A stretch of 63,313 bases of DNA, from positions 1-63,313 of the forward strand of contig NZ_VAWG01000017.1 in NCBI RefSeq assembly GCF_005869875.1, in the 5' to 3' direction. Of the stretch, positions 8,471 to 17,475 are shown piece by piece; position 1 is the first letter of the stretch, and every line of letters begins with the position of its first letter. A model generated the notes under the pieces. It saw only the letters and a list, made by a program, of their open reading frames with translations. It ran no database searches and was not told the origin of the DNA. This DNA is from Paenibacillus pinistramenti. Its GTDB lineage: Bacteria; Bacillota; Bacilli; Paenibacillales; Paenibacillaceae. A program made the translations under genes and the position numbers.

Positions 8471-10732
8471 ATGAATATTACCCAAATTGAAGAAGCCTTA
8501 AATATTCCCGAAACATCACTGCGATGTCAACGTGTGCTGGATGAAGTACAGCCTGTACTTCGTCAGCTTATGGACGAGTTTAAAAACAAATATGCGAATG
8601 CCGCCCCGGAATTGCTCGATTACCATGTCCATACATATGAAGCTACTCTCCGTACTACGATGCACGATGCTCGGAATCCGAAATATTCGAATAAGAAGCA
8701 AGATTCGGATATTGGTAAGAAGGCGTTTGTTGAAATCATTGATAAAAAGTATTTTCAAACCGAATATGGGGTATTGTCTCTGGAAATAAACGGGTTAGAA
8801 AAGAGGATGAAAATTGTTCTTTCCAGTAACTTTTATCCATTCTGGGAGGCCATCAGAACGCAGGGAAATACCAAAGAATTAACGGAGGTCATAGAGTCTA
8901 TATCAGACGATGTACATATTCAAGTCAGCGATAAAGACACCCCCTTTCTTTCAAAAATCGAATTGCTTCCCTACCTTCAAAAATGTGTCGACGAGAAGAG
9001 AAAACCATGGTTATACTTTGGTACATTTATAGATTTTGATCAAATTCCTGGTAGAGAAGAACTTGTTGATTTAGTTTGGAATACTTGGATCAAACTAGAG
9101 CCACTCCGTGTTTTTGTACGCAAAGAAGCATCCAGTCATGCGTTATCACTGCAAATTTTGGAGTTATTTAATAAGCATCAGAATGATTTCTCGATTACGC
9201 TTTATGGCAAAAACTATACAGTTAAGTTTGATGAGTTACAGGAGGTTAAGGCAAATGACCGTCGTCAAATGTACAGTATATTGGATAAAGGACAGTTGCT
9301 AGCCAAAATAGCATTGTATAGCTTTTTAAGAGAACCTAACGAAGTTATTGGCGTTAAAATTGATGGTCGAGGTCAAATTTATTCGAATCTTCGAGCTTTA
9401 CATGGTTCTGGAAAAGTAGAGTGGTCGATTTCAAAAAGCTTTTATTCCCGCGGCAAAGAGAACTCAGCTGATATGAACAAAGCACTTCAGTCAAAAGCAA
9501 TGGAGGTGTTAACTCAGCATGGGTTTCAAGTCAGTGGATCTTCGTTTTATGTAGGAACATGGGACAATGACTCCATAAATTTCGTCGAGCCAATTGCTGA
9601 CGTGAAGAAGCGATTGTTTATCGCAGGGGCACTATTAGCAGATTGTAGCGGGAAAGTATTTTTTCCGAAAGATAATATCGAATCTATACCTGAGCCAGAC
9701 AATGGACTTGAAAATAATAATGATGATCCGAATGAAGAGGTATTTCAGCACGATTTTAACCTGAGCGCCATCCTGTCCAATGTTCGCGAGAGTCCCTTCA
9801 CCTACCCGGACGCCATTGTTCGGGACTTCCATTTGAACCTAACGAGCCTGGAGGATAAGCATTTTGTCATCCTGAACGGGATATCCGGTACGGGGAAAAC
9901 AAGACTTTGCTTGCTCTATGCAAATGCTGTGTATGGCAAAACGTACGACGCGATGAATCCGTATTTGAAAGTCATTCCGGTTCGGCCGGATTGGACCGAT
10001 TCTACGTCATTATTCGGTTATTACAGCGCTCTGGAAAAAAGATATGTTCGGACGCCCTTCCTGAACGCCGTGCTTCAAGCTATCCAGGAAGGAAAGCCGA
10101 TGTTCATTGTGCTGGACGAGATGAATCTGGCCCGCGTCGAATACTATTTGAGTGACTACTTAAGTGCGATTGAATCGAGACAGCCGATTCGTCTGCATAC
10201 GGAAAGCCATATTACAGAGGTTCCGCAGGAGCTCCAGATCCCTCACAACCTGTATGTTATAGGCACGATCAACGTGGATGAGACCACGCATAGCATCTCG
10301 GATAAGGTGTTGGACAGAGCCTTCGTCATGACCTTGTCGGATGTCGATCTGGATCAGTTCTGGAACGCAGCGGAGTCAAAGTATAAGGTCGCCTTGCAGG
10401 AAGAATGGAAAATGCTTCAGGCACTTCATGTAAAGCTAAGCCGGTATGAGCTTCATTTCGGTTACCGGACGATGAATGAGATGCTCCGCAAGCTGTACGC
10501 CAACGAGGAACTAGATTCGGATATTCGCATGGAGAAGAAGGAAGCAGTCGATCGCGTGATTGCCGAGAAAGTGCTGCCCAAGATTCGCGGGGATGAGCGA
10601 ATTGATGCTTTGCTCACCGACTTGATCGATTGGACAGCCGCGTTATTCGGCGACGGATCGGAGTCGCTCTATCATTTGCTGCGCATGAAAGGAGAACTGG
10701 ATCGTTATGGCGCTACCCAGTTCTGGAGATAA
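8471..10732 (+). CDS. McrB-like AAA+ GTPase
   Basis: This is the motor subunit of a McrBC-type modification-dependent restriction system. The P-loop GISGTGKTRL lies near residue 469, the Walker B segment FIVLDEMNLARVEYYL near 546, and the GTINVDETTHSISDKVLDRAF sensor region near 598, all typical of McrB. About 400 N-terminal residues precede the motor; in this family that region usually reads the target DNA, but I recognise no known reader fold. The start has GGAGG 7 nt upstream. The gene overlaps the McrC-like gene by 26 bp, the usual tight McrB-McrC coupling. Base composition rises in GC in the motor half relative to the N-terminal half, which may mark a domain exchange near 9.7 kb. Confidence 0.88.
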   Translation: MNITQIEEALNIPETSLRCQRVLDEVQPVLRQLMDEFKNKYANAAPELLDYHVHTYEATLRTTMHDARNPKYSNKKQDSDIGKKAFVEIIDKKYFQTEYGVLSLEINGLEKRMKIVLSSNFYPFWEAIRTQGNTKELTEVIESISDDVHIQVSDKDTPFLSKIELLPYLQKCVDEKRKPWLYFGTFIDFDQIPGREELVDLVWNTWIKLEPLRVFVRKEASSHALSLQILELFNKHQNDFSITLYGKNYTVKFDELQEVKANDRRQMYSILDKGQLLAKIALYSFLREPNEVIGVKIDGRGQIYSNLRALHGSGKVEWSISKSFYSRGKENSADMNKALQSKAMEVLTQHGFQVSGSSFYVGTWDNDSINFVEPIADVKKRLFIAGALLADCSGKVFFPKDNIESIPEPDNGLENNNDDPNEEVFQHDFNLSAILSNVRESPFTYPDAIVRDFHLNLTSLEDKHFVILNGISGTGKTRLCLLYANAVYGKTYDAMNPYLKVIPVRPDWTDSTSLFGYYSALEKRYVRTPFLNAVLQAIQEGKPMFIVLDEMNLARVEYYLSDYLSAIESRQPIRLHTESHITEVPQELQIPHNLYVIGTINVDETTHSISDKVLDRAFVMTLSDVDLDQFWNAAESKYKVALQEEWKMLQALHVKLSRYELHFGYRTMNEMLRKLYANEELDSDIRMEKKEAVDRVIAEKVLPKIRGDERIDALLTDLIDWTAALFGDGSESLYHLLRMKGELDRYGATQFWR

Positions 10733-12209
10733 TCCTGAATTCTACTGCTCGGACACGGGGATATGGACTCCGATTGATAAAATGCGATTTGAGGAAGCGC
10801 GAGTCTATCGCTGGAGAACGTCGTACCGCGAGCCATTCCAATTTTTTGCGCTTGGCATGCCGATCTCGATGGTGCGAACGGTAACAGGCTGGGAAGGCGA
10901 ATGGACGGCGCCTTTCCAGTCTGGCTTGCTGACTTTCACAATTGAACAAGCTGAACGAATAACCCATGAGACATACTTGTTTCCAGACAAGCGGAAAATA
11001 ACCGAAGCAGACTACACGCAAATGATAGCGGATATTCTTGCGGAAGCGGAGGCTTGTTTTCAACATTGCGGAGCTTTTCTGAAGTTCGATAACAAAGGTT
11101 TCGCTCGAAAAACCTCATTGGCGCAGTGGGATTATATCGATCGTTCCTTTTATCGGCTGCAGCAATGGTTTCGAGACATTCAAGCCAGACCGCTTCGCAG
11201 GCTGACCACGACTGATCAATGGATTCGCAGAGAAAACGTGAAGCATGTGACGCCGGCGCTACTTGCTTGGTCGGAACGACATCCAGGCAACGGAATGAGT
11301 CGAGAAATTCCAGTTCCCGAGCTCGTATGGTCTGGTGTGCGCGAGGACACGTACAGCGTATATGAGAACCGAGTGTTGCTTCGGCAACTGCTCGAGCTAC
11401 AGCATCTTCTGCGTGAGTACCAGAGCGTATCCATGGATGCGATACGATCCAAAGCCTGTTATTATCTTGATCGTGTGAACGGGTGGCTTCGCGCTTCTTT
11501 TCTGCAGCAGCTACAGCCTCACGCTGGCCCGGTCGTCGTATCACAAGTGTTTCGCAAACATCCGATCTATCGGAATTGGTTTTCTTGGTTTCAGCAGCTC
11601 TATCAATTTGATGAGTACTCGATCGGATTTCAAAACTCGATTCCTTTGAAAGACACGTATCATCTTTATGAAATATGGGTCTTTATGCAACTGGTCAAGA
11701 TACTGCGGGAAAACGGCTCATTGCTCGATTCTTCCGATCTCTTTACCCTTGAGCAGGATGGTCTAGTCTTGAATTTGTCCGAGAAAAAAGAGAGCCGAAT
11801 TAAGCTGGTTGGCGGCACCACTCTTGCTTATCAACGAAGGTTCAAACCGTCAACGCTCGATTTCGTCACGTATACGCATGATATGATCCCGGATATCGTT
11901 CTTGAGGTCAAAGGGCAATTGTTTATATTTGATCCAAAGTATCGCGTCGATCGCAATCTACCGATGGCGCTAGGAGAAATGCATAAGTATCGGGATGGAA
12001 TCGTGCGATCAACTGATGGCAGCAGGGCGGTAGAAGAGGTATATATTATTACGCCTGCAGACGGTAAGGAAAATTCGATTCTGTTCGGAGACGACTATAT
12101 GAAGAAGCATCGCATGGGGGTATATACATTAAAGCCGGGCATGTGGAATAAGGAATTAGCGAATAAGTTAACGAATATCATGAGCGAATCCGTAGAGGTA
12201 CTGATTTGA
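10707..12209 (+). CDS. McrC-like DUF2357/PD-(D/E)XK nuclease
   Basis: This is the partner of the McrB-like motor. The C-terminal part shows a PD-(D/E)XK core, with MIPDIVLEVK near residue 393 and FDPKYRVDR near 408, matching the nuclease of McrC/LlaJI-like and DUF2357 proteins. The N-terminal 350 residues fit the DUF2357 region that docks on the AAA+ ring in relatives. The start overlaps the end of the McrB gene; AAAGGAGA lies about 12 nt upstream. Its expected job is DNA cleavage when the motor stalls. Whether it recognises modified bases or a phage structure cannot be told from sequence. Confidence 0.8.
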   Translation: MALPSSGDNPEFYCSDTGIWTPIDKMRFEEARVYRWRTSYREPFQFFALGMPISMVRTVTGWEGEWTAPFQSGLLTFTIEQAERITHETYLFPDKRKITEADYTQMIADILAEAEACFQHCGAFLKFDNKGFARKTSLAQWDYIDRSFYRLQQWFRDIQARPLRRLTTTDQWIRRENVKHVTPALLAWSERHPGNGMSREIPVPELVWSGVREDTYSVYENRVLLRQLLELQHLLREYQSVSMDAIRSKACYYLDRVNGWLRASFLQQLQPHAGPVVVSQVFRKHPIYRNWFSWFQQLYQFDEYSIGFQNSIPLKDTYHLYEIWVFMQLVKILRENGSLLDSSDLFTLEQDGLVLNLSEKKESRIKLVGGTTLAYQRRFKPSTLDFVTYTHDMIPDIVLEVKGQLFIFDPKYRVDRNLPMALGEMHKYRDGIVRSTDGSRAVEEVYIITPADGKENSILFGDDYMKKHRMGVYTLKPGMWNKELANKLTNIMSESVEVLI

Positions 12210-12230
12210 AGCGGAGAGGAGTCGGTTAGG

Positions 12231-13166
12231 ATGGCCGATGTCGAAGATAAACATGGATTGAGTTGTAATTCACTCATTGAAAAAGCGATCGAATTTGCCG
12301 CCTATGCACATCGAAATCAGACGCGCAAAGGAACAGAAATTCCATATATCAGTCATCCGTATGCGGTAGGAATGATTTTGCTGAAAGCGGGTTGTAAGGA
12401 AGAAGTCGTAGCTGCCGGGATCCTGCATGATACGCTTGAGGATACCGAGACGACCGATGAACAATTGCTTGAACTGTTTGGCTCCGTTGTCCTTGAAATT
12501 GTCCTGGGGTGCTCTGAACCCGACAAAGGAGCCACTTGGGAGGAGAGAAAACAGCACACGCTGGAGGCTCTTAAAACGTCGAGTCTGGTCATTCGTCAGG
12601 TGTCTTGCGCAGATAAGCTGCACAATATCCGCTCAATCAGACGGGATTTGGAGCAATATGGCGAAGAGACGTGGAAGCGATTCAAACGGGGACGTGAGAG
12701 CCAGGAATGGTATTATACTGGGCTAATTGAAAGTCTTGGATACGCATCGCGATTTCCGCTCTTAGATGAGTTGCAAGATGAGATAGAGCAAGTTTTTGGA
12801 ACCCCATTGGCGCAACCGGGGTGGAGTAAACTTCGATACAGCCAGAAGTTTATTGATCTGGCTTTTGAAACTGCGTATGGCAATCTGTCTGATATTGAAG
12901 AGAGGCAGCCGAAGTTTGTCAAGCTAGGAGCATGGGATCTTATACAGCATATCCACGAACGAGCTTATCCGCTATATCCGGAATATCAGGACGATTTCGA
13001 TAGGCTGATAACTTATTTACAAGAAAGGGGCATTGAGTTTGAATTTAACAGTGAAGGCCCCGCTATTCTTGTAGGCTTCTGCACTGTACTCATGAGCGCA
13101 TTAAACATGTATCCTTCTGAGGTATTTCATCATTTCAGGCGTGGGATGAAACGCGGGATAATATAA
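12231..13166 (+). CDS. HD-domain protein of RelA/SpoT (MESH1) hydrolase type with extra C-terminal region
   Basis: Residues 15-160 match the (p)ppGpp-hydrolase HD fold: YAHRNQTRKG, YISHPYAVG, the metal ligands of GILHDTLEDTE near residue 65, and CADKLHNIRSIRRD near 126. No synthetase or TGS domain follows. Instead there are about 130 unrecognised residues. Stand-alone HD proteins of this kind remove phosphates from nucleotides. In a defence operon it could degrade an alarmone or nucleotide signal, or process nucleotides itself (inference). It follows the McrC-like gene by 21 bp and is the last gene before a terminator. Confidence 0.78.
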   Translation: MADVEDKHGLSCNSLIEKAIEFAAYAHRNQTRKGTEIPYISHPYAVGMILLKAGCKEEVVAAGILHDTLEDTETTDEQLLELFGSVVLEIVLGCSEPDKGATWEERKQHTLEALKTSSLVIRQVSCADKLHNIRSIRRDLEQYGEETWKRFKRGRESQEWYYTGLIESLGYASRFPLLDELQDEIEQVFGTPLAQPGWSKLRYSQKFIDLAFETAYGNLSDIEERQPKFVKLGAWDLIQHIHERAYPLYPEYQDDFDRLITYLQERGIEFEFNSEGPAILVGFCTVLMSALNMYPSEVFHHFRRGMKRGII

Positions 13167-13183
13167 TAGAATGTACACCATGG

Positions 13184-13214
13184 CGGACTTCAATCATTTT
13201 GAGGTTCGTTTTTT
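13184..13214 (+). terminator. Intrinsic terminator ending operon 1
   Basis: A 10-bp stem with two G-U pairs (13184-13193 with 13199-13208) and a 5-nt loop is followed by six Ts. It separates operon 1 from the promoter region of operon 2, so the two are distinct transcription units. Confidence 0.85.
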
Positions 13215-13238
13215 ATAGGAACAAACATTCGGTGACAA
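13215..13238 (+). promoter_or_regulatory. Operon 2 shared LexA-like box
   Basis: TAGGAAC (13216-13222), AAAC, ATTCGGTGACA (13227-13237) is the same motif as upstream of operons 1 and 3, 79 bp before the start codon. AAAC fits the R-N-R-Y centre of the Bacillus SOS box; the second half-site is ATTC instead of GTTC. A convincing -10 at normal spacing from GTGACA is not seen. CATAAT lies 22 bp away at 13260. Confidence 0.6.
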
Positions 13239-13297
13239 GTAGAGGTCAAATGGTCGTGTCATAATGATGGTTAAGTACTTTCAAGGAGCGTGTTCCA

Positions 13298-14365
13298 TTG
13301 AATAGACTACAAGATATGCTTTATCACCTTATCATCGGGCTGCAAAAATGGCCTAATAACTATACCGAAATCCCTACTGAGCTTCATAGAGGAATGCTAA
13401 TGTTTATACAAGAAGCCGCAAGGTCAGGGGCTGAGATTCCTATGGATTTGCATCGGCTTCTTCATATTTTGCATAAACCATCTTCTGAATGGGGGATTCA
13501 AGGGCTTACTGAATATTATCCTGGCGAATCCTCACTAATTGAAGAGTTTATTGGGATATCTCCTGATGCAGAAGATTTCATTAATACTTATATATCCCCT
13601 GATGAAGCGCAGCAGAAGAATATGCTGGCTATTTTGCAATTTTGCAGAGATGAAAACCGGAATTTGCAAGCAGAATATACTCAAATACGCACATTTTTGT
13701 CCAGGCCTCAGAATGCAGTATTGTCTGCGCTTGAACTCGCGCAATTTGCTGAGTCCATTCGTGACCGTGAATTAAGCGCGTTAGTGCGTCAATGTTATGA
13801 AGAAGTAACTCTACAGATGGATAATTATCGTAAATGCCCGCATTGTGGTTGGACATTAACATACAAGCATGATCGATGGCGATGCAACAAAGAAAATATC
13901 TGTCACTCGCTAGCTGATTTCGAGAAATTCGATTTGTTCAACTATAAAGATGAACGAGTATTTCGGCTGCTCCCCGGTATACAGAGGTATGTGCTGTTAC
14001 CTGGGATTTCAGAAATGAAAATTGCCGAATGGTTAAAACGGAAAGGGTACGGAGTAGAATTATATCCTCATATTGATGAGTATGATCTTGCAATTTCACA
14101 TAATGACAGTGGAAGTAAGATATCTTTGGATGTAAAAGACTTCAAGGATCCAAGAACGCTGGCAAATTTCTTTAATCAAAAATCATTATCGTATTTGGAG
14201 AAGTATGGTCAACAGGTGTACGTTGTTATTCCCAAATACCGAAATGATTTATATCCATCTTACGGTATGAGAGCATCAACCCTTTTAAAAGAAGACACAC
14301 GGAAACTTATAACAATCATTATGGAGAATGAATTGGAAAAAACGTTGAAGGAGGTGCTCTGGTGA
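13298..14365 (+). CDS. pPIWI-RE-associated restriction endonuclease-like protein
   Basis: This 355-aa protein matches the REase partner of the pPIWI-RE three-gene island. It has a helical N-terminal region, a zinc ribbon (CPHCG near residue 179, second Cys pair at about 195-200) and a C-terminal PD-(D/E)XK core with VELYPHIDEYDLAI and SLDVKDF near 278. The phrase LLPGIQRYVLLPGI before the core is typical of this family as I recall it. The start is TTG 13298 with AAGGAG about 10 nt upstream. The 3' end overlaps the next start by 4 bp (GTGA). The nuclease is expected to cut DNA within a conflict system guided or gated by the PIWI protein. Confidence 0.83.
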   Translation: MNRLQDMLYHLIIGLQKWPNNYTEIPTELHRGMLMFIQEAARSGAEIPMDLHRLLHILHKPSSEWGIQGLTEYYPGESSLIEEFIGISPDAEDFINTYISPDEAQQKNMLAILQFCRDENRNLQAEYTQIRTFLSRPQNAVLSALELAQFAESIRDRELSALVRQCYEEVTLQMDNYRKCPHCGWTLTYKHDRWRCNKENICHSLADFEKFDLFNYKDERVFRLLPGIQRYVLLPGISEMKIAEWLKRKGYGVELYPHIDEYDLAISHNDSGSKISLDVKDFKDPRTLANFFNQKSLSYLEKYGQQVYVVIPKYRNDLYPSYGMRASTLLKEDTRKLITIIMENELEKTLKEVLW

Positions 14366-17300
14366 GGAAAACCTATTGGGATTTAACTGAAGAAATAAAC
14401 AAAGTGTTTTTCTCGCTAGAACTGCCCAAAGCCGACATATCAACAATAATAAGCCTGGAGCTATTTATGACGGGCTGTCATTTGATTGACTCGATGCTTC
14501 ATATTGATCAAGGTTGGTCGTTATTGGTCGGTTATGATGAACCGGTTTTAAAGTACATCGAACATAAGGATATCGTAGTCCGACTTAGAATTTTATTTCC
14601 TGAGTTAAAGAGTAAGAAAATACTGGTTAGACGGATTGAAGCCTATCGAGCTATTGATATGAAATTTCGGTTGTTTGATATCGATGAAAAGGGAAAGCTT
14701 AACCAACTGGTTCCGCGATTTTTGACTAATAGAATAAACAATTACGAACAGATACTTAAAAAACCGATTCCCAGACAAATCAATACAACTCCTTTTGCGA
14801 CTCAGGGGAAATTCGAATACTCCAGAATCGTAAGAGGAGGATTTATTCAAAGCTTTCATGGCAACATCCCGGAAGCTTTAGCAGTAAAAGAAAAGCGTTT
14901 GTTACCTTCTTATCGTGAGAAGAAAAAGCTTAGTCTAGAGTTGCCCTTCAATGGGCTTGAGTTGGGCAAAGAAATGGATGAATTAGCCGGGAAATCTTCA
15001 TCTTGGGCGAACAGAGCAACTGCGGTTGTACTCGAGTCAATAGATTGGGATATAGAGTTTGTTTACAAAGGAAACCAGCATATAGGCGGTGCATTGGGAG
15101 CAGGGAAATCTACTTTCATGCTCATGGAGACGTATCGTCTCGTGAAGCAGGAAGGTGCCAGAGTCGGCTTTATTGAAGGCAGTGTTTCCCAAGTGATAGA
15201 GCGTATCAAAATTCTACGCGAGTTAGGTATTCATGCTGTTCCAATCATCGGCAAGTCATCCAGAAAGACGCATCAAGAGAATTATTTATTTGCAAATGCC
15301 GGCGGGATTATCGAGCTTAGTGATTGGACGAACAACGAATTTCAAGATCTAAAGCATTTGTCGGACTTATGTGTTATTAAAGCGTTGACTGAAGATTACG
15401 AACGAAATAGTAGTTATCCGTGTACTCAGCTAAAACAAGAAAATAAGTCTGTGAAATGTCCATTAGCGGATCAATGTGGAGTTTACCGTGATTTCTCCCG
15501 ACTTGCAGAAGCAGATGTTTGGGTGGCTACGTCTGCAAGTGTACTCAAAACAAGAATTCCAGCGATGATTGATCCGTTAGAGAGGACGATCTATGAAGCG
15601 ATGTACGACCTAATGGATGTTGTATACGTGGACGAAGCGGATGAAGTCCAAAAGCAATTCGATGAGACGTTCTTATCAGAATATAATGTTTTTGGAAGTG
15701 TAGAGGATATCTTTGAACGGTTGTCTAACGAATCTCATCAGTTAACAAATGGACGATATCATTTAGCAGGTGATCCTGTAGTTACGGAGTGGAAAGATAA
15801 GCTTCGCCAATTGGATCATATGATCTGGAGCATATATAAAAAGCTAGATCGTTCTCTAACGTTGCGTAAGAATATCAGTCGTAATCTGATTAGAGTGGCA
15901 GCGCTAGCCGATTCATTAAGCGAGAAGATTTCCTTCGACGATGAATCGCAAAAGAAAATCCGTAAACATTTATTGGATTATGCAAATGAGCCTTATCAAG
16001 ATTCCATGTTATCTAGCATTGTTGATGAGTTAGTAGAAAAAGAAAATCACGATGAAAAGCAGAAGATGCTGACTCAGATTACAGAGAAACTGCTTAAAGG
16101 AACAATTCGGCCGCGTGTAAACAGAGATTTATTTTATGCGCAATTGGAGTTTTATATTTATTTATGCCGAGCGGAAGAATGTATCAAGTTCATTCTGACT
16201 TCCTTTACTATGATTCAAGCCAAGCTAGGAATGACAGCAGATTTTACTCCGTTATTCACTATGCAGAAAGATTATCAAGCATTCATGAAAGAGGCAATGA
16301 CGGGCACGATGATCGGATATAAATACGATTTGAAGGATGGGGAAACAACAGGGACATTTAAATTAGTCGAATATACAGGGGTAGGCAGATTATTGTTGCA
16401 TGACTGGCATTGTGTATATGAAGATTCTGATCAGAAACAAGGGCCGGCAGTTATCTTTCTTTCAGGCACAAGCCATGCACCTGAATCCGCGCATTATCAT
16501 TTGAACACGGGATACAAATGGTTGCTCAAAGCAGATCGAATATCTCCGGAAGTTCAAATAACATTCAAACCCATTCTTGACGCTCGCCATGATAAATTTC
16601 TTGAAGTCTCAGGGATAGGCGATGAAGAGGTTAGAAACAGCAATTTATATGAGATGGTTCAACAACTTAAATCTGATATTCTTTATGAATTGAAATTTTG
16701 GAGTAGTAGAGGAAATCCGCGAAGGGCACTCTTAGTGGTAAATTCGTATGATGATGTTGCCACAGTCGCCAGGGCGTTTCGTAGTGATCAGAGTTGGCAA
16801 GGACGTTATAAAGTTCTTTCAAGGGAAAGGAGTCATGAAACAGATCAATTCCCTAGAACAATGATTGAGTCGTTTCGCAAAGAAAGGGCTGAAGTATTGA
16901 TTGTACCGCTTCTCTCTGTAGGTAGAGGTTACAATATATTGGATCAAAATGGAGAGTCGTTATTTGGATCGGTCTTTTTCCTCGTTCGTCCTTATCCTAT
17001 TCCGAATGACATGAATTACTTGGTTCAAGCGCTCCACTCCTACTTGCCACGATATTTGCAACGGATAACAGGACAAGGAATTCATTACGAGAAAGCTGTA
17101 TCCAAATTACGCCAAATTAGCAGCGGTAAGTTCGAAGCGATGTATAAAAAGCCTGATTACTGGTCTATTCTAGATGATTCTGAAAGAGAAGTTATGGCGT
17201 GGTATACGTTTATCCCAATTTGGCAAATGATTGGACGATTGCTGCGCGGCGGTAAAAATGCCAGAGTATTTTTCTGCGATTCAAAGTTCAATGCAAAGCC

Positions 17301-17475
17301 TGCTGGTAAACCAGAAGGGATGTCCATGTTGGATAGTTGGGCAGCGATTATGCAGAAGCACAAAAGGGATCCTTTGTTCTTGAGTTTGTACGGACCATTT
17401 ATCGATGGAATAAATAATATGATTCGGGAGGCTAACTGCGATGAAGAAGATGGAACTGTTTGCATTGGAGATTGA
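14362..17475 (+). CDS. DinG/XPD-like helicase of pPIWI-RE island
   Basis: This is a 1037-aa superfamily 2 helicase. The P-loop GALGAGKST lies near residue 245, and four cysteines fit an XPD/DinG-type iron-sulphur site (near 335, 353, 366, 371, including KCPLADQC). The DEAD box is in YVDEADEVQ near 422, and IGRLLRGGKNARV near 957 is motif VI. The N-terminal 230 residues carry no motif I know and probably form the accessory domain of the island. The start is GTG with GGAGG 8 nt upstream, coupled to the preceding gene. The helicase is assumed to unwind DNA for the PIWI/REase pair. Confidence 0.85.
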   Translation: MRKTYWDLTEEINKVFFSLELPKADISTIISLELFMTGCHLIDSMLHIDQGWSLLVGYDEPVLKYIEHKDIVVRLRILFPELKSKKILVRRIEAYRAIDMKFRLFDIDEKGKLNQLVPRFLTNRINNYEQILKKPIPRQINTTPFATQGKFEYSRIVRGGFIQSFHGNIPEALAVKEKRLLPSYREKKKLSLELPFNGLELGKEMDELAGKSSSWANRATAVVLESIDWDIEFVYKGNQHIGGALGAGKSTFMLMETYRLVKQEGARVGFIEGSVSQVIERIKILRELGIHAVPIIGKSSRKTHQENYLFANAGGIIELSDWTNNEFQDLKHLSDLCVIKALTEDYERNSSYPCTQLKQENKSVKCPLADQCGVYRDFSRLAEADVWVATSASVLKTRIPAMIDPLERTIYEAMYDLMDVVYVDEADEVQKQFDETFLSEYNVFGSVEDIFERLSNESHQLTNGRYHLAGDPVVTEWKDKLRQLDHMIWSIYKKLDRSLTLRKNISRNLIRVAALADSLSEKISFDDESQKKIRKHLLDYANEPYQDSMLSSIVDELVEKENHDEKQKMLTQITEKLLKGTIRPRVNRDLFYAQLEFYIYLCRAEECIKFILTSFTMIQAKLGMTADFTPLFTMQKDYQAFMKEAMTGTMIGYKYDLKDGETTGTFKLVEYTGVGRLLLHDWHCVYEDSDQKQGPAVIFLSGTSHAPESAHYHLNTGYKWLLKADRISPEVQITFKPILDARHDKFLEVSGIGDEEVRNSNLYEMVQQLKSDILYELKFWSSRGNPRRALLVVNSYDDVATVARAFRSDQSWQGRYKVLSRERSHETDQFPRTMIESFRKERAEVLIVPLLSVGRGYNILDQNGESLFGSVFFLVRPYPIPNDMNYLVQALHSYLPRYLQRITGQGIHYEKAVSKLRQISSGKFEAMYKKPDYWSILDDSEREVMAWYTFIPIWQMIGRLLRGGKNARVFFCDSKFNAKPAGKPEGMSMLDSWAAIMQKHKRDPLFLSLYGPFIDGINNMIREANCDEEDGTVCIGD

